Shown here piece after piece: positions 42,485-54,680 of a stretch of 64,000 bases of DNA. The stretch spans positions 558,001 through 622,000 of the forward strand of contig WHVY01000008.1 of assembly GCA_022266195.1 (NCBI GenBank), in the 5' to 3' direction. The stretch comes from Tetranychus cinnabarinus (Eukaryota; Arthropoda; Arachnida; Trombidiformes; Tetranychidae). A program made the position numbers and the translations under genes. The notes under the pieces were generated by a model. That model ran no database searches and was not told where the DNA came from. It was given only the letters and a program-made list of their open reading frames with translations. The first letter of the stretch is position 1. Each line of letters begins with the position of its first letter.

Positions 42485-44611
42485 ATGCCTGTTAAAAGGC
42501 GCACCGGTGTTGTCAAAAATCCCCCAATTCTTAGTCATGAATTTTTCATTCAAAATCATCCTGATATTGTTTCTTGCGTGGCCATGATATTCATCGTTGG
42601 ACTACTTTTCCAGGTTAGAAGTGACTATTGCCAACTACTTAATTGTAAATTGATCATCCTCGTTGCATTCTTTTCACAGAGAAGTAACATCATCCGATTT
42701 ATTCATTGATTTAATTTATTATGCGTTTTTCCTTAATTTTAGGCAACTTCTCCTTTGGCTAGCCTTTTTATCGTAATGAGCCATAATGTTACCGAACTAC
42801 ATGAGCAAACGGTTCTATACTCATATGGTACTAAAGATTTGGCTTTGATTTTCTTCTATTTCTTAATTTCAATAGTTATGCACGCTGTTGTCCAAGAATA
42901 TTTGCTTGATGTAAGTTGATTTTCACTTAATTCCTAAGTTTCACATTACCAACTTCCAATTTTTTTGCTTTCATAGAAACTAAACCGCCGGCTTCACCTG
43001 TCAAAAATTAAACACAGTAAATTCAATGAAAGTGGTCAACTTTTATCCTTCTATTTGGTTTCTATACTTTGGGCAATTGAGATTATCCGGAGAGAAGGCT
43101 ATCTTTGGTCTATCTCTAAACTTTGGATTGACTATCCTTATCACCACATGAGTTACATCTTTAAATTTTACTTTATTATTCAAATATCATACTGGTTACA
43201 CACTTTTCCCGAACTTTATTTGCAAAAAATTAAAAAAGAAGAAATGGGCCCACGGATAACATATTCGAGTCTTTATCTCTTCTTCTTCGCTGCCGCTTAT
43301 GTGTTAAAGTAAGTACCTATTTCAATAAATCATACGTGTCCATATCTCATTATGATTAGATATAAAAAGATATAAAATTTAAGTCATTTTTCTTGTTCAT
43401 GCTACTTACTAAAGTAGCATAAAATATTGATTTAGTCTCTTTGTTTAGCGATCTCATCACAAGTGATGACATGGCTATCCACGTCTGAACAATTTTTTAA
43501 ACACTTACCTTTTTTTTATTTAACCGATAAACCTCTTTTCTTAAAGCTTCACGCGAATTGCATTGTGCCTTTCTGTCTTGCATTACACCGTCGAGGCTTT
43601 ATTCCATTTCTCCAGACTGTGCTACTTTGCTGATAAAGTACCATTATCTGAATATGGGTGAGTAAATATTTTACAAAAAAAACTTTAAATGTACTCAATT
43701 TGAGCCAAAAGAACGATGTTCACACTTCATGATTTGTTGACATGATTCTGAAGACTATAGAACTTAAGAATATTATCTTTCGTACATCTAAAAAGTTTAC
43801 ATTCATTTTTTCTAATCTACCAAGTCGATGATCTGTTTTCTATCTTTTCGGAGATTGTTTATCATCAACCTAATACCAGCTGCATTAATTTTGCTTTTCA
43901 CCATTAATCAACATGTTTTGTATAAACATGTATTTCCAATACCAATACATTGATGTGAATTTTTGATCTCTTGTTAATATAAGCAAATTGTTGTTCAAAC
44001 AACCTCGTTAATTCTTGCTAATGTGAATTGAATTCTTAATTTTCGGCCTACTTGTTTCCTTTCAAATAATTATTTAGATTTTTAAGACTTGTACTAATAT
44101 CTCTCAAATTTATTCTCTAGCTTCAAGCTTTGGAACGTTTTATTCGTGTTTGTACGACTAGCATCAATCACTCTTTCTGTCTTGACATTCTGGTATGGAC
44201 TAGCTGTTAATCAAAAGAGTACCTTATCCTTATTCGAGGGAAATTTCAATACACAATTAATTAGGTAAGTCAAGGACTCAATCATTTTACCAATGTATCA
44301 TTTCTGTTGAAACATTTGCCATTAACTCTAATTTCATTGTTTTTTCTGATTGTTTGAATAGAATCAATTGCTTATTAACATTATTCTTCCTACAAGCATG
44401 GATGATGTGGAATTTCATCACATTCCATTTGAAACGAATGCGAGAAAGAGCCACGGAGAAGCAACAGGCTAAAAAGAAAGCATTCAAGAGTCAACCTAAA
44501 AAACCTAAGCGTACCGATGACGATGTAAATGAGCTACCTGAAGTAGATCAAAATACAAAGAAAATGGTTACTCAAAGGACAGCAGCTAAAACCGGCAAAC
44601 TTAAGCATTAG
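42485..44611 (+). CDS. TRAM1: Translocating chain-associated membrane protein 1
   Basis: Six exons: 42485-42613, 42743-42910, 42977-43308, 43547-43657, 44121-44264 and 44362-44611; phases agree, 377 aa (human 374). The start VKNPPILSHEFFIQNHPDIV, the SIVMHAVVQEYLLDKLNRR-type loop, HSKFNESGQLLSFYL, the TLC domain with YWLHTFPELYLQK, and the AWMMWNFITFHLKRMRE end with a Lys-rich cytosolic tail all match TRAM1. It is a multi-pass ER membrane protein beside the Sec61 channel that helps insertion of nascent chains. No damage seen. Confidence 0.95.
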
Positions 44612-45512
44612 TTTGACCATATCATTATTATATTGAATATTCAATTTTAACAAATTTATACAATGGATATATGATGATCTACATCAAATATTAAGTTATT
44701 AATTAATTAACGAAAATTATTTAAAATTATTGATGGAAAAACAAATGACTTTTTGTCACATGATAACAAAACAAATTATTAATTGTTGTAATCTTCCTCT
44801 CCAATTTACAATTTCTCTCTATGGGTGTTAAAAAATATTTTTATACATTGATCTATCTATCGATTGTTTTTTTGTGTTTCCAATTTTTTAGTGGCAATAA
44901 TTTTGAAAGGCCTATCAAAATCTAAGGTAAATTTACTTGACGATGAAATAGTTAACAATCGTGACTATGAATTGACTTGTAAATTCAGAAATCGACAATC
45001 AAAATAATAAATTCAATCTATTCTAATCCAATCCAAACTTGAAGGATATCTTTCAAATTATCAGTTGTTAATATTAAGTTTTACTTTTCAAGAATCGACT
45101 CATTTGTAATCTTTCTGTAAACCCTTTCCCAAATGAGCCATGTTTCGGGAAAATTTTATTGAATCATTCGAGTATAGAAAAAATATTGAGTTTTAAAGAC
45201 ACCAATCATGAAAAACCTATCAACTATTTCAAATTGATGTGCATTAATCATTGATCACCAAAAAGCATGTAAAACTGAATCAATTCAAAAGAAGCGGTTC
45301 AGTTTGATATTAAGTGTACATGGTTACGATGTACTGAGATAGACTGACGTATGTTTCTGTAAATTTCTAGAAAACATTTACTTGTCAACTTGTTTTATTT
45401 GTCAACAACATCGAAATAATCATTTATTGAGTAATTGTGTTTGATCGTGTTACCAACTTACATCAATATAACATTCCTCGAGAAATAACACATCTAAATT
45501 TCTAAAACAAAT
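44612..45512. other. Intergenic TRAM1 - WBP2
   Basis: About 900 bp AT-rich, no gene or repeat seen. Includes the TRAM1 3' UTR and the WBP2 promoter. Confidence 0.5.
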
Positions 45513-46794
45513 ATGGGATCACTAAATAACGCACATCAAGAGAATGGAGGTGTTCTTCTTTACTCTGGTGAATTGATTCTGTTATATTGTGATTCTGTTA
45601 ATTGTGAGATCAAGACCCGTGGTCATGTAAGTATCCACTTTAATAAATCTGTATATTTTCTTTGTTTACATTTAATTTTAGCCTTTTCTCTTTACATTAT
45701 TGTATTTTTGATTTAAAATATAACAAATACAGTATTAGCTGATGTTAGGTTTTCATTCTCTAATCGATCTTAAGCTTGACTTGATGCTCTAAAATGGGTT
45801 CACTGCGTATTAGAAAGCCTAATTGACGACGTGAGCTTGATCAATTTTCTGGTTATTTCATTTGAAGGTCCTATCAGCTCTAAAATAACAATCCATTCGT
45901 TTATTATAATTATTGCACCAGATTTATGAAATGATGACTAACCCATACTTTTATGACATCATTCTCACAATAAAAAAAATCAGTGCATTGTTTGCCTTTG
46001 TTTCAAACTTATATGGTTTAATTCTTTAATCGATTCTAATTAATTACTCTTCTATTTTATCTTGCTAGGCGAAAGGAAGGATTTACCTGACAACGCATAG
46101 AGTAATATTCACATCTACTCCGTTAAAACAAAATGCCAATCTTAAATCATTTTCGGCTCCATTCTTTTCGATGTTTGATCTGTCTCTTGAGCAGCCAATA
46201 TTTGGTGCAAATGCAATCAAAGGCAAAGTCCGAGGAGATCCAGAATTTGGGTTCGAATTGAAATTTAATAAAGGTGGAGCCGTTGAATTTGGTCAAGCCA
46301 TGCGAAATGCCGCTAAACAGGCTGCTGCTATGGCTCAGCAAAGCGGATTTACAGCTCCACCACCTTATAGTCCTACACCTGCCGCAGCTAGTTATTACCA
46401 AGCTCCGGATGATGTTTATCAACCAAATTATCCTGTCGGTTTTGTTCTACCCACTCAAACCTTCCCAGATGCACCTCCGCCTGGATTCATTTACACGTCA
46501 GATGTTCCTCCACCTTACCCAGGTCTCATAACAGCAACCACTGTAACTGCTTCGGTTCCAGGCGCGGCCGTTCATCCTAACCCAGCTGAACTCATGTTTG
46601 GAACTTCTTCAGTTACACCAGCAATTTACCCTACTGCTGCAACTCAGTATGTAATGTCACCTATGGATCCATTTTCTGCTGCTGGAGTATCTTATCCGAC
46701 TCAAAATCCAAATGTTCCTGCTGGACCAGGATTCAATGTACCAGGAGTGGATCATCCACCTACATATGATGAAGCTACAAAAAAGAAACAATAG
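45513..46794 (+). CDS. WBP2: WW domain-binding protein 2
   Basis: Exons 45513-45626 and 46069-46794, 279 aa (human 261). N-terminal GRAM domain (about 1-115: NGGVLLYSGELILLY, AKGRIYLTTHRVIFTS, FSAPFFSMFDLSLEQPIFGA, GDPEFGFELKFNKGGAVEFG) followed by a Pro/Ala/Tyr-rich tail with PPxY-type motifs APPPYSP, VPPPYPG and HPPTYDE. The PPxY motifs bind WW domains (YAP, WWOX, NEDD4 types); the protein acts as a transcription coactivator. The intron falls inside the GRAM domain. Confidence 0.93.
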
Positions 46795-48106
46795 TCAAAA
46801 ATAGGACTGAATAATTTCTTTTATCTCAATTATTATCGATCAATTTTCATGTTTTTGTTTTCTGTTAGTATTTGCTGAATCAAATTTATTCTCGAAAAGG
46901 CCTAAACGGAACAAAATTTTTCCAATTTTCTCAATATATGCTTGTGAAAGCACTGTTATTTTCACGTAATCTTACAAGATTTACTTTTTTTCTCACCCTT
47001 TTGAAATTATATGTATTTAGCTATCTGACCACGTCTAATGTTTGATCCAATCATCATAAATAATGGAAGTTGTCTAATATAATGATACATAATATAAGTC
47101 TTATGTTAAGCTTTGTTTCATTAAAAATTGTAAATTACCCCATCCTTTGCCCTATCCTTTTTTGGGTTCTCAGCCCATTCATTGAATGGTTCCGAAAGTA
47201 AATAAAAAGATGAAATGAATAAGATCTAAGAAAAAAGTCTCAAAATTTATCAAAAAACTGGCATCCGAATCTTTTAAATAATCGTTGGGAGTTTATGCAA
47301 ATATCTGCAATAATTTCAATGGTTAAAAATTACATGAATTAAGTTCAGGATAACGAAACAGGTAATAAGAAAGCAAAGTACATCTTAAAAACTTATTTCT
47401 AATAAATTACATTCTAAATAGTTAAAGTGCCGTAGGTGAAAAGAAATGAAATACAGAAAGATTTTTTTATAATAAAAGAACTATTGTTACATTTAGATAA
47501 GCGTTCATCAATACGAGTAAATGAACAAAAGCTATAATAGTTAAGTCTTGGATTAATTCATGTTCAACTTAAAATTGAAATTACTTACATTCTCGAATTA
47601 GGATCATGGTAGACATGAAGCTCGATTCAAAGCTAGATCAAAGAAAAACTCAATAATAATAAAGCGAACCAAATGAGACAAAGATTGAATCATTTTAGAT
47701 CAGCTGTTTCATCAAAAGCTCAATGGTAATTATTAGGGAGAATCACCAATTCCCAATGAAAACAACAAACGTAAACAACAGAAAGCACCTATCAAAATTA
47801 TCTCTTCATCCAAGGGTGTAAACAAAACTCACGTCCAAGCAAAATAACAGTGACATTAAGTTGTAAAGAAAAACCAGGCAATTTTAAATAAACCGCAACT
47901 CTGTTGTGATTGGCTATAAGGTTACACAAGTTTCAGCCTATTGGTTGGTTTGCTCTTATGCTATAACATTTATTGATGGGTTAACTCAACAAAAGGAAAC
48001 TGTTTCATACCGTAATCTCATCTTTTCAATCAATCAATTTTTGGATCATCTAGTATTTCAATTGAAGTGAAATTTACATTTGTATCTGTTTAGAACATTA
48101 ATTAAA
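46795..48106. other. Intergenic, about 1.3 kb
   Basis: 3' UTR of WBP2 and upstream region of PPP4R2; no gene seen. Confidence 0.5.
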
Positions 48107-50078
48107 ATGGAACTAGATAAAGAAGAGATTTTGAATGAACTCATGAGTAAGTAAATTTGCGTTTTTTTCCTTCCTATCTTTCTATCACTTCTCTTTCTCT
48201 CTGCTATCTCTCAAAATTTTGAAAAACAATCTTAGATATATTTCAATATTTCAATTAATTGTTTTGTTAGATATTTGGTGTTTAACTTATGAAATTTTCA
48301 TTTTCTTTCGTTTCGGCATCGAGGCCTTTCTCATTATCTATCAAGTTCTAATTCATTTGTGTATACCCTTACCCTTTTATGTGCTCTATAATTTGTAATC
48401 TTATTGATACATTTTTCATATTTTGGTGATTTTTTTACAGATTTCGAGAAAAATTATGGACGTGACTGTGAAAATGGTCTGCCGGATTATTTGGAAAGAC
48501 TACTCATCAATATAGCCAAGTCTGGGGATACAATGTAAGTGGGAGGACAGCATCTAGTGTTTACATCTTCAGTATTTTCACCTTATTTTCCCTCTCTCTA
48601 TATCTCTCTATATATCTCTATCTTTCTTTCTCTTATATGCCACTATTTCTTTCTTTCTCATTTGATTAAGTTTTCTCTTTTTGATTAGTTATCCTTGGAA
48701 CAAAATTAAACCTGTGATTTTGAAAAAGATCGAGCTTGTGGTCAATGAATTCAATACCAAGTATCCCTATGAAAATAACCCGGTCTTACCAAATGTTAAA
48801 CCATTCAACTTCCAGGAAATGAAAGATGAAATAATTGAAAAATTCGAATACTTTAATGGAGCCCCATTCACTATACAACGGATTTGCGAACTCCTCACTG
48901 CTCCTTATAAATATTACAAGAGATCAGACAAATTTATGAGAGGCTTAGAAAAAAATATACGCGTTATAAGTACTATTGAAGCAAGACGTGTGGATAGTGA
49001 AAACGAGCCCGAACCCTTCCAAAGAGAGTTTTCACGTTCACCGCACAACAACTCTTCATCTCCATCATCTTCTGCATCTTCCTCAAATATTCTCTTATCT
49101 TCGTCGCCCTTACCGTCATCATCGTCGTCATCATCAACATCACCATTACCATCATCTTCATCTGCACCTTCTGCATCATCATCTTCACAAATTTCATCGA
49201 TTGCCTCTTCGTCTTCTGCTTTTATGAATGGACTGAACGAAAAAGAAGAATCATCTTCGCGAGCAGTACTATGCTCTAATCAAATGTCACAATCATGTTC
49301 ACATTTACAAGACTCCGATCCATTACCTAATGCCCCTGCACCTTTGCAGCAATTGGATAGTTTCACTACTGTTTTTGCTTCGCCTCCATCCACACCACTT
49401 GCCGTTGTATCTGACATTCATCCTTACGATGCAGGCTCACCTTCATCTTCCAGTTCCTCATCGTCCGAATCCTCACCACAACCTTCTTCATCTTCTTCGC
49501 CTCCTCCAAGTCTAGCTCCTGAAACACATGAACTAAACCAAGATGTAGAACTCGAAGATGCAAAAAGTCAAGAGAACTCAAACATCAATAAAATGGGTAA
49601 TTTAAACGGTTCTGTAAAACCTGATGATGAACAGGTGAATATGATGGAGCAAGAAGAACCAATGAACCAGGTAGAAGAGGATAAATCATACGACAATTTA
49701 GATGAAAAATTAGATGTAAAACAAGTCGAAAAGTTTGAAGAGAATCAAAATAAGAACCAAGATGAGGACCAAAACTTGAAACAAAATGAAAAGATCACTA
49801 CAAATCAAGAGGAAAAGCACGATGAAAAGCAAAATGAAAAACAAGATGAAAAGCAAGATGAAATACAGGATGAAAAACAAGAAGAACAACATGAAGAACA
49901 ACAAGAAGAAAAGCAAAATGAAAAACAAAGTGAAAAAGTAGAAGCTAAGCTAGACGACGAGCAAGATGACAAACAAAGCGATAAGCAAAGCGACAAGCAC
50001 GATGAGATGCAAGATGAAACACCAGAAGAAATGCAAGAGGAAATGCAAGAAGAAATACAAGATAAAAGCAAAATCTAA
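48107..50078 (+). CDS. PPP4R2: Protein phosphatase 4 regulatory subunit 2
   Basis: Exons 48107-48146, 48441-48534 and 48689-50078, 507 aa (human 417). The N-terminal PPP4R2 domain (about 1-130) has LPDYLERLLINIAKSGDT, YPWNKIKPVI, FNGAPFTIQRICELLTAPY and DKFMRGLEKNIRVIS. The rest is disordered: two poly-Ser tracts (49060-49250 and 49435-49505) and an acidic Glu/Lys/Gln/Asp tail (49660-50070) built of imperfect four-residue units such as DEKQ/NEKQ. PPP4R2 holds the PP4 catalytic subunit with PPP4R3 in DNA repair and centrosome regulation. The repeats make the gene longer than its relatives and prone to length variation. Confidence 0.92.
49795..50071. repeat. 12-bp-unit coding minisatellite in PPP4R2
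   Basis: Imperfect tandem units of AARCAAGATGAA type encode DEKQ/NEKQ-like repeats. The opposite strand forms an open frame of Ser/Cys repeats, which is a shadow. Confidence 0.65.
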
Positions 50079-50284
50079 ATTGAAAAATTGATTTTTACAA
50101 GTTTATGCTTTCTAGTTCAAATACAGTCATCGCTTAGGTAATGAAACTCACAGAAAATTAGGCAAACCATGGAATTTATGAATTTCTCATTTGTTCATAT
50201 CAATTAAAGTTTGCTTAATCATTGAAAAACATATCTTTTCCTTTTTCTTGCCACTTTATGCGTTACATTGAAATTTTTCGATAA

Positions 50285-50935
50285 TCAGAAAAATGAACAG
50301 CCATTGATTGTTGTTTGATTACTCTTCACTTTAGCGTTCTCAATATTATTATTACGACCAGCAAAGCCTTTCATCATTTCTAATCCACCAAGTAAACTGT
50401 AAAGATAAAAGCCACTCTTTGCAGGAATCATTGTTTTTATAGCACTCATGAAATAAAATAGCCTTGGTAAGATCAAAAGACACTGGTCAGTTCGTAAAGC
50501 TTCAATTATTCTGTCAGCAGTGTAATCTGGTTTCAACATAGGGATCACTTTATCGTAAGCACCCTAGAACATTCCAGTGTCAATGAAGTAAGGGAATACC
50601 GTGGCTATTTTAATGCCATCATAGCCAGCAGTTTTCAGTTCAAGAAACAAAGATTCTTGTAGCATGTAAGCAGCAGCTTTTGAAGACGAGTAATCAGTTA
50701 ATTTATCAGAACCAACAAAAGATGCAACAGAAGCCATAGATACAATATGACCCTTATTGGCAGACATCGTTTCTGATAGGAAAGCCTTGTTGATCCAGAA
50801 ATGGGAAAAAAACATTAACTTCGAATGTTTTGAGTATAGCTTCATCACTGAGGTCACGAATTGATTTACCAGAAACGATACCAGGTTAACATAGGATAAG
50901 AACATGATGGTAACTGAGGTTCGCCACAGATACAT
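50285..50935 (-). pseudogene. Short-chain dehydrogenase (SDR16C/RDH10-like), decayed
   Basis: Minus-strand remnant with the SDR catalytic part: VSMASVASFVG with the catalytic Ser context, YSSSK (YxxxK), VFPYFIDTGMF and a C-terminal half (VIPMLKPDYTADRIIEALRT, FYFMSAIKTMIPA). Three lesions: an in-frame TAG at 50564-50566 right after DTGMF (the frame continues GAYDKVIPM), a T-run frameshift near 50812 that separates GKSIRDLSDEAILKTFEVNV from SHFWINKAFLSE, and loss of the N-terminal cofactor (TGxxxGxG) part upstream of about 50935. Homologues act on retinol or 17-beta-hydroxysteroids at lipid droplets/ER. Non-functional as it stands. Confidence 0.8.
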
Positions 50936-52714
50936 TAAAATAAGAGTATTGTTAGGGAAACCGGTAAATAATGGTCAAGATGTGAAATTGCAAGTGTTTG
51001 GAAGAGATGTTTGCTCAAGTGATACAAGTAAATGAAGGAAAGGGGAATTGAATGAGAAAATGGATCGGAAAGAATGAAGGTTAAGAGGACGATTAATAGG
51101 AATTAATATGGAAAAAAAGTAAATATCATAATTAACAAAGTAACTTACATGGAAAACAAATATTGGTTTTCCTATTTTAAAACAGAATAATTATTTTGAC
51201 CCATGTTATCAAAAAAACCAGCAGCGTATGTACAGATATTTGCATGTTAACTTAAAAAAGTTAGCTTAAATGCTGCCACAATAATGAACTTTTTTGATAT
51301 AGCTTTAATCAAGGTTTGATTCAAGTTAAAAAAGCACAATAATAGCTGCGTTACTTAACTTGACAGATAAAAAAAAACAAAAGAGGAGACCATTAAGAAA
51401 GAGTGTTCCACCACAAATCCATTAATAATAAAATGAATTAAGTCTTATTATTCAATCGACACTCACCTGATACCTGGCATGACGGTCAACTCAGATTGAG
51501 AAATGTAACTCAATGAGTATCTCTCAATTTTACCAATAACTACAAAGAAACGAGAATAGATTTTTAAAGCAAGGAAAATGGATTGATTTGTTAAAATAGA
51601 AGCTCTTTTTGGTTAGTTGATCAAACAATTTTAGAAAAGGTTTGCCATAATTAGCCCTAAAATTTAAATTCATGATTAATACTTGACTATTCATTGCCTT
51701 TCCTTATTATTAAATCACTGGTTATCCAACCAAATGATCGAATGATTTCTGTTGACTAAATATACTACTGTAATTGCTAGAGGAGACTATTGAAGACCAT
51801 GAGAAATCTGTGGAAATCTAAACACAATGTAAGTCCGTGGCCATTTTTGATTAGCAGAGGTTATTTAAGTTTATCAACGTAATTTACCCAACTATTACCA
51901 GGACAATTTGAATAATAAAATGAGACATTTGCTATGTAAATATAAATGAAAAGATGAAACAATGAAATTGTTATTTTTATAATGCATAATGAAATGTACT
52001 GTACATTTGATTTTGGTTTGTTTTTGTCAGCAATTGATTTACAAATGTTTAATGAAATAATTACGTGATATTAATGGTCTGATATAATTATGATTGATAA
52101 TGAGTTGAAATAAATAAATGTTTTTAATTCGACGAAATACTAATGGTAATAAAACAAAGTTAATACCTTGACATACACAAAATTTTATCTATTCAACAAG
52201 CTTGCTTCAAGGTGTAGGTCAAATGCGAATCAATTAACCCATATTGATGATCATTTCAGTTGAGACTTGTTTATTAATCAAGACGAACTCATTCAAAATA
52301 AACCAATATTTGTGACATAACCCTTGGTGGTCAATCTTTAAAATCGATCAGTTACAGAATATTGACCTTCTGGGAGGGTGGCAGATTAAAAGGTCTAATA
52401 GAGTTTGAAAAAATAATGAGTGGACCTTTCATGTAGCAAACCAAAGGAATAACATCATTACACCGCCAAAAGTTTATTTACAAAACATTTGTTTTTTTAT
52501 TTTATGACATGTGTGTTTAAGCGATACTTATCGATATTAGGATCCGATCCTATTTCTCGATCATTCAGGTTTAACTTGACATAAACATCAGAGACAATAG
52601 ACAAAAATGGGAGTGGAGAAAATATTTATCCTGAGTTATCTTTGATTTCATTCAGAGCGTGAAAAAAGCAAATTGTCCGATTGTTTTTATGAAATAACCT
52701 GAATAGGATCCAAT
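50936..52714. other. Long noncoding stretch upstream of FLOT1
   Basis: About 1.8 kb without supported gene. Possibly includes the rotted 5' exons of the SDR pseudogene and the FLOT1 promoter. Confidence 0.5.
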
Positions 52715-54333
52715 ATGCCTGGTTTTGAAACTTGTGGGCCAAATGAGGCTCTTGTTGTCTCTGGTAAGTTGTTTAATGTACAAAAATTGTGAGACCATTG
52801 TTTTGATGTTTTGTTTTGAATAATTCATTGGGCATTTCAATTTTCTATTATTATTTATCTAGATATTTTGATTGTTTCCAATTAATTGCATAAACACTTA
52901 ATTTACATTCATGCTTTTCTGATCCCTTTTCAATTTAGGATGCTGCCATTCTAGGCCTCATATGGTTGCTGGTGGTCGTGTTTTTGTTTGGCCTGTCATT
53001 CAAAGAGTTCAAAAGTAAGCTTTTACAATTTATTTTCAATCTTTTACTCATTAAAATTTATATTTAAATTCTATTACAGAATCTCATTAAATACTATGAC
53101 ATTAACGATTGAAAGCCCTCGTGTTTATACCCAGCAAGGTGTACCAATTTCTGTAACTGGTGTAGCACAAGTTAAAATCCAAGGGCAGAACTCTGATATG
53201 TTAAGAGCTGCATGTGAACAATTTATGGGGAAATCTGAACAAGACATCATGCATGTCGCTCGTGAAACTCTAGAGGGACATCAAAGAGCAATCATGGCTT
53301 CTCTAACTGTCGAAGAAATTTACAAAAATCGTAAAAGGTTTTCCAAAAAAGTGTTCGAAGTGGCTTCCTCTGATCTGGTAGATATGGGATTTACCGTTGT
53401 CTCATATACCATCAAAGATATTAGTGATGATGAAGGATATCTTAAAGCTTTAGGAATGGCGCGAACAGCTGAAGTTAAACGTGATGCTCGAATTGGTGAA
53501 GCTGAAGCTCAGCGAGATGCATTAATAAAGGAGGCATTAGCTGAAGAGGATAAAATGGCGGCTAAATATTTGAATGACGCTGAAATTGCCAAAGCCCAGA
53601 AAGATTTTGAAATGAAAAAAGCTGCTTATGATTATGAAGTTTTTACGAAGAAAGCTGAATCAGATTTAGCTTTTGACATTCAAACAGCCAAAACGAAAAA
53701 ACAAATCAAAGATAGTCAAATGGAAATTTTAGTTGTTGAAAGAACCTCGGAAATTGAAGTTCAAGAACAGGAAATTAAACGACGAGAGAAGGAATTAGAA
53801 GCCACTGTAAAGAAACCTGCAGAAGCTGAAAAATATAAAATTGAGAAGTTGGCTGAAGCATACAAAAATAAGTTAATTATTGAAGCAGAAGCTGAAGCAG
53901 AAGCAATTAAATTGCGAGGAGAAGCCGAATCATATGCAATTGAAGCCAAAGCCAAGGCCGAAGCGGAACAAATGGCCAAGAAAGCAAATGCTTATAAAGA
54001 ATATGACAATGCTGCTAAGGTTGATATGATTCTGGAAACTATGCCTAAGGTAAGTTAATTATATTCTTTGGTGATATCATTAACATTCATTTATGATGAG
54101 TGATCACTACTAATTAAATGCTTTTTTATTTGGTATAGTTGGCTGCTGAAATTGCTGCTCCATTGGCTCAATGTAATAAAGTGGTTATGGTTTCGCAAGG
54201 AGATGGGCCAATTGGTGCGACCAAGCTGACTGGAGAAATTCTCGATATTATTAATAAAGTGAGGTCATCCATCGACACTATTGCTGGCATACCACCACCT
54301 GTAGCAGTCGCACCTGTAGCTGCCGCTCGTTAA
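52715..54333 (+). CDS. FLOT1: Flotillin-1
   Basis: Exons 52715-52763, 52939-53014, 53080-54049 and 54139-54333, 429 aa (human 427). N-terminus FETCGPNEALVVSGCC and HMVAGGRVFVWPVIQRVQ precede the SPFH/PHB domain (PISVTGVAQVKIQGQN, LRAACEQFMGKSEQDIMHVA, LEGHQRAIMASLTVEEIY). A long coiled coil with flotillin EA repeats follows (IIEAEAEAEAIKLRGEAES, AKAEAEQMAKKANAY) and the conserved C-terminus LTGEILDII. Flotillins form membrane microdomain scaffolds on the inner plasma membrane and endosomes. The protein ends in a Pro/Val/Ala tail. Confidence 0.95.
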
Positions 54334-54680
54334 TTGCCCTACAATTTCTACGCATTTATGACATTTACATTTTTACTTGCATCTAAAGCTAATTTTATAA
54401 ATTTTTACAATCATCTAAATTCTCCTAGTCATATTGATTTTCTTTCTACCATATGCTTATTAACTTTATAACAAGTTTATCAATATTATTTACTGAAAAC
54501 CAAGTCTGGAATTTTCCCTTTATTTAATTTACTATTTCATTGCTTACTAAATTCCTTCCTTGACACACTGTTCAATCCAGTACGAAAATAAATATCTTTG
54601 CATTCCCATTTGTATTTTTTTTGTTAACTTAATCAATTTATTTAAATCATTACAACTTTTTTTGCCTGCTTTGTTATGAA
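54334..54680. other. Convergent 3' region FLOT1 / UTP6 copy 1
   Basis: Noncoding 3' UTRs. From about 54570 the sequence is homologous to 58944 onward, the left edge of the UTP6 duplication unit. Confidence 0.6.

Noticed and set aside
49805..50071. Ser/Cys repeat protein antisense to PPP4R2
   Set aside because: Complement of the DEKQ-type codon repeats; no independent gene signals.
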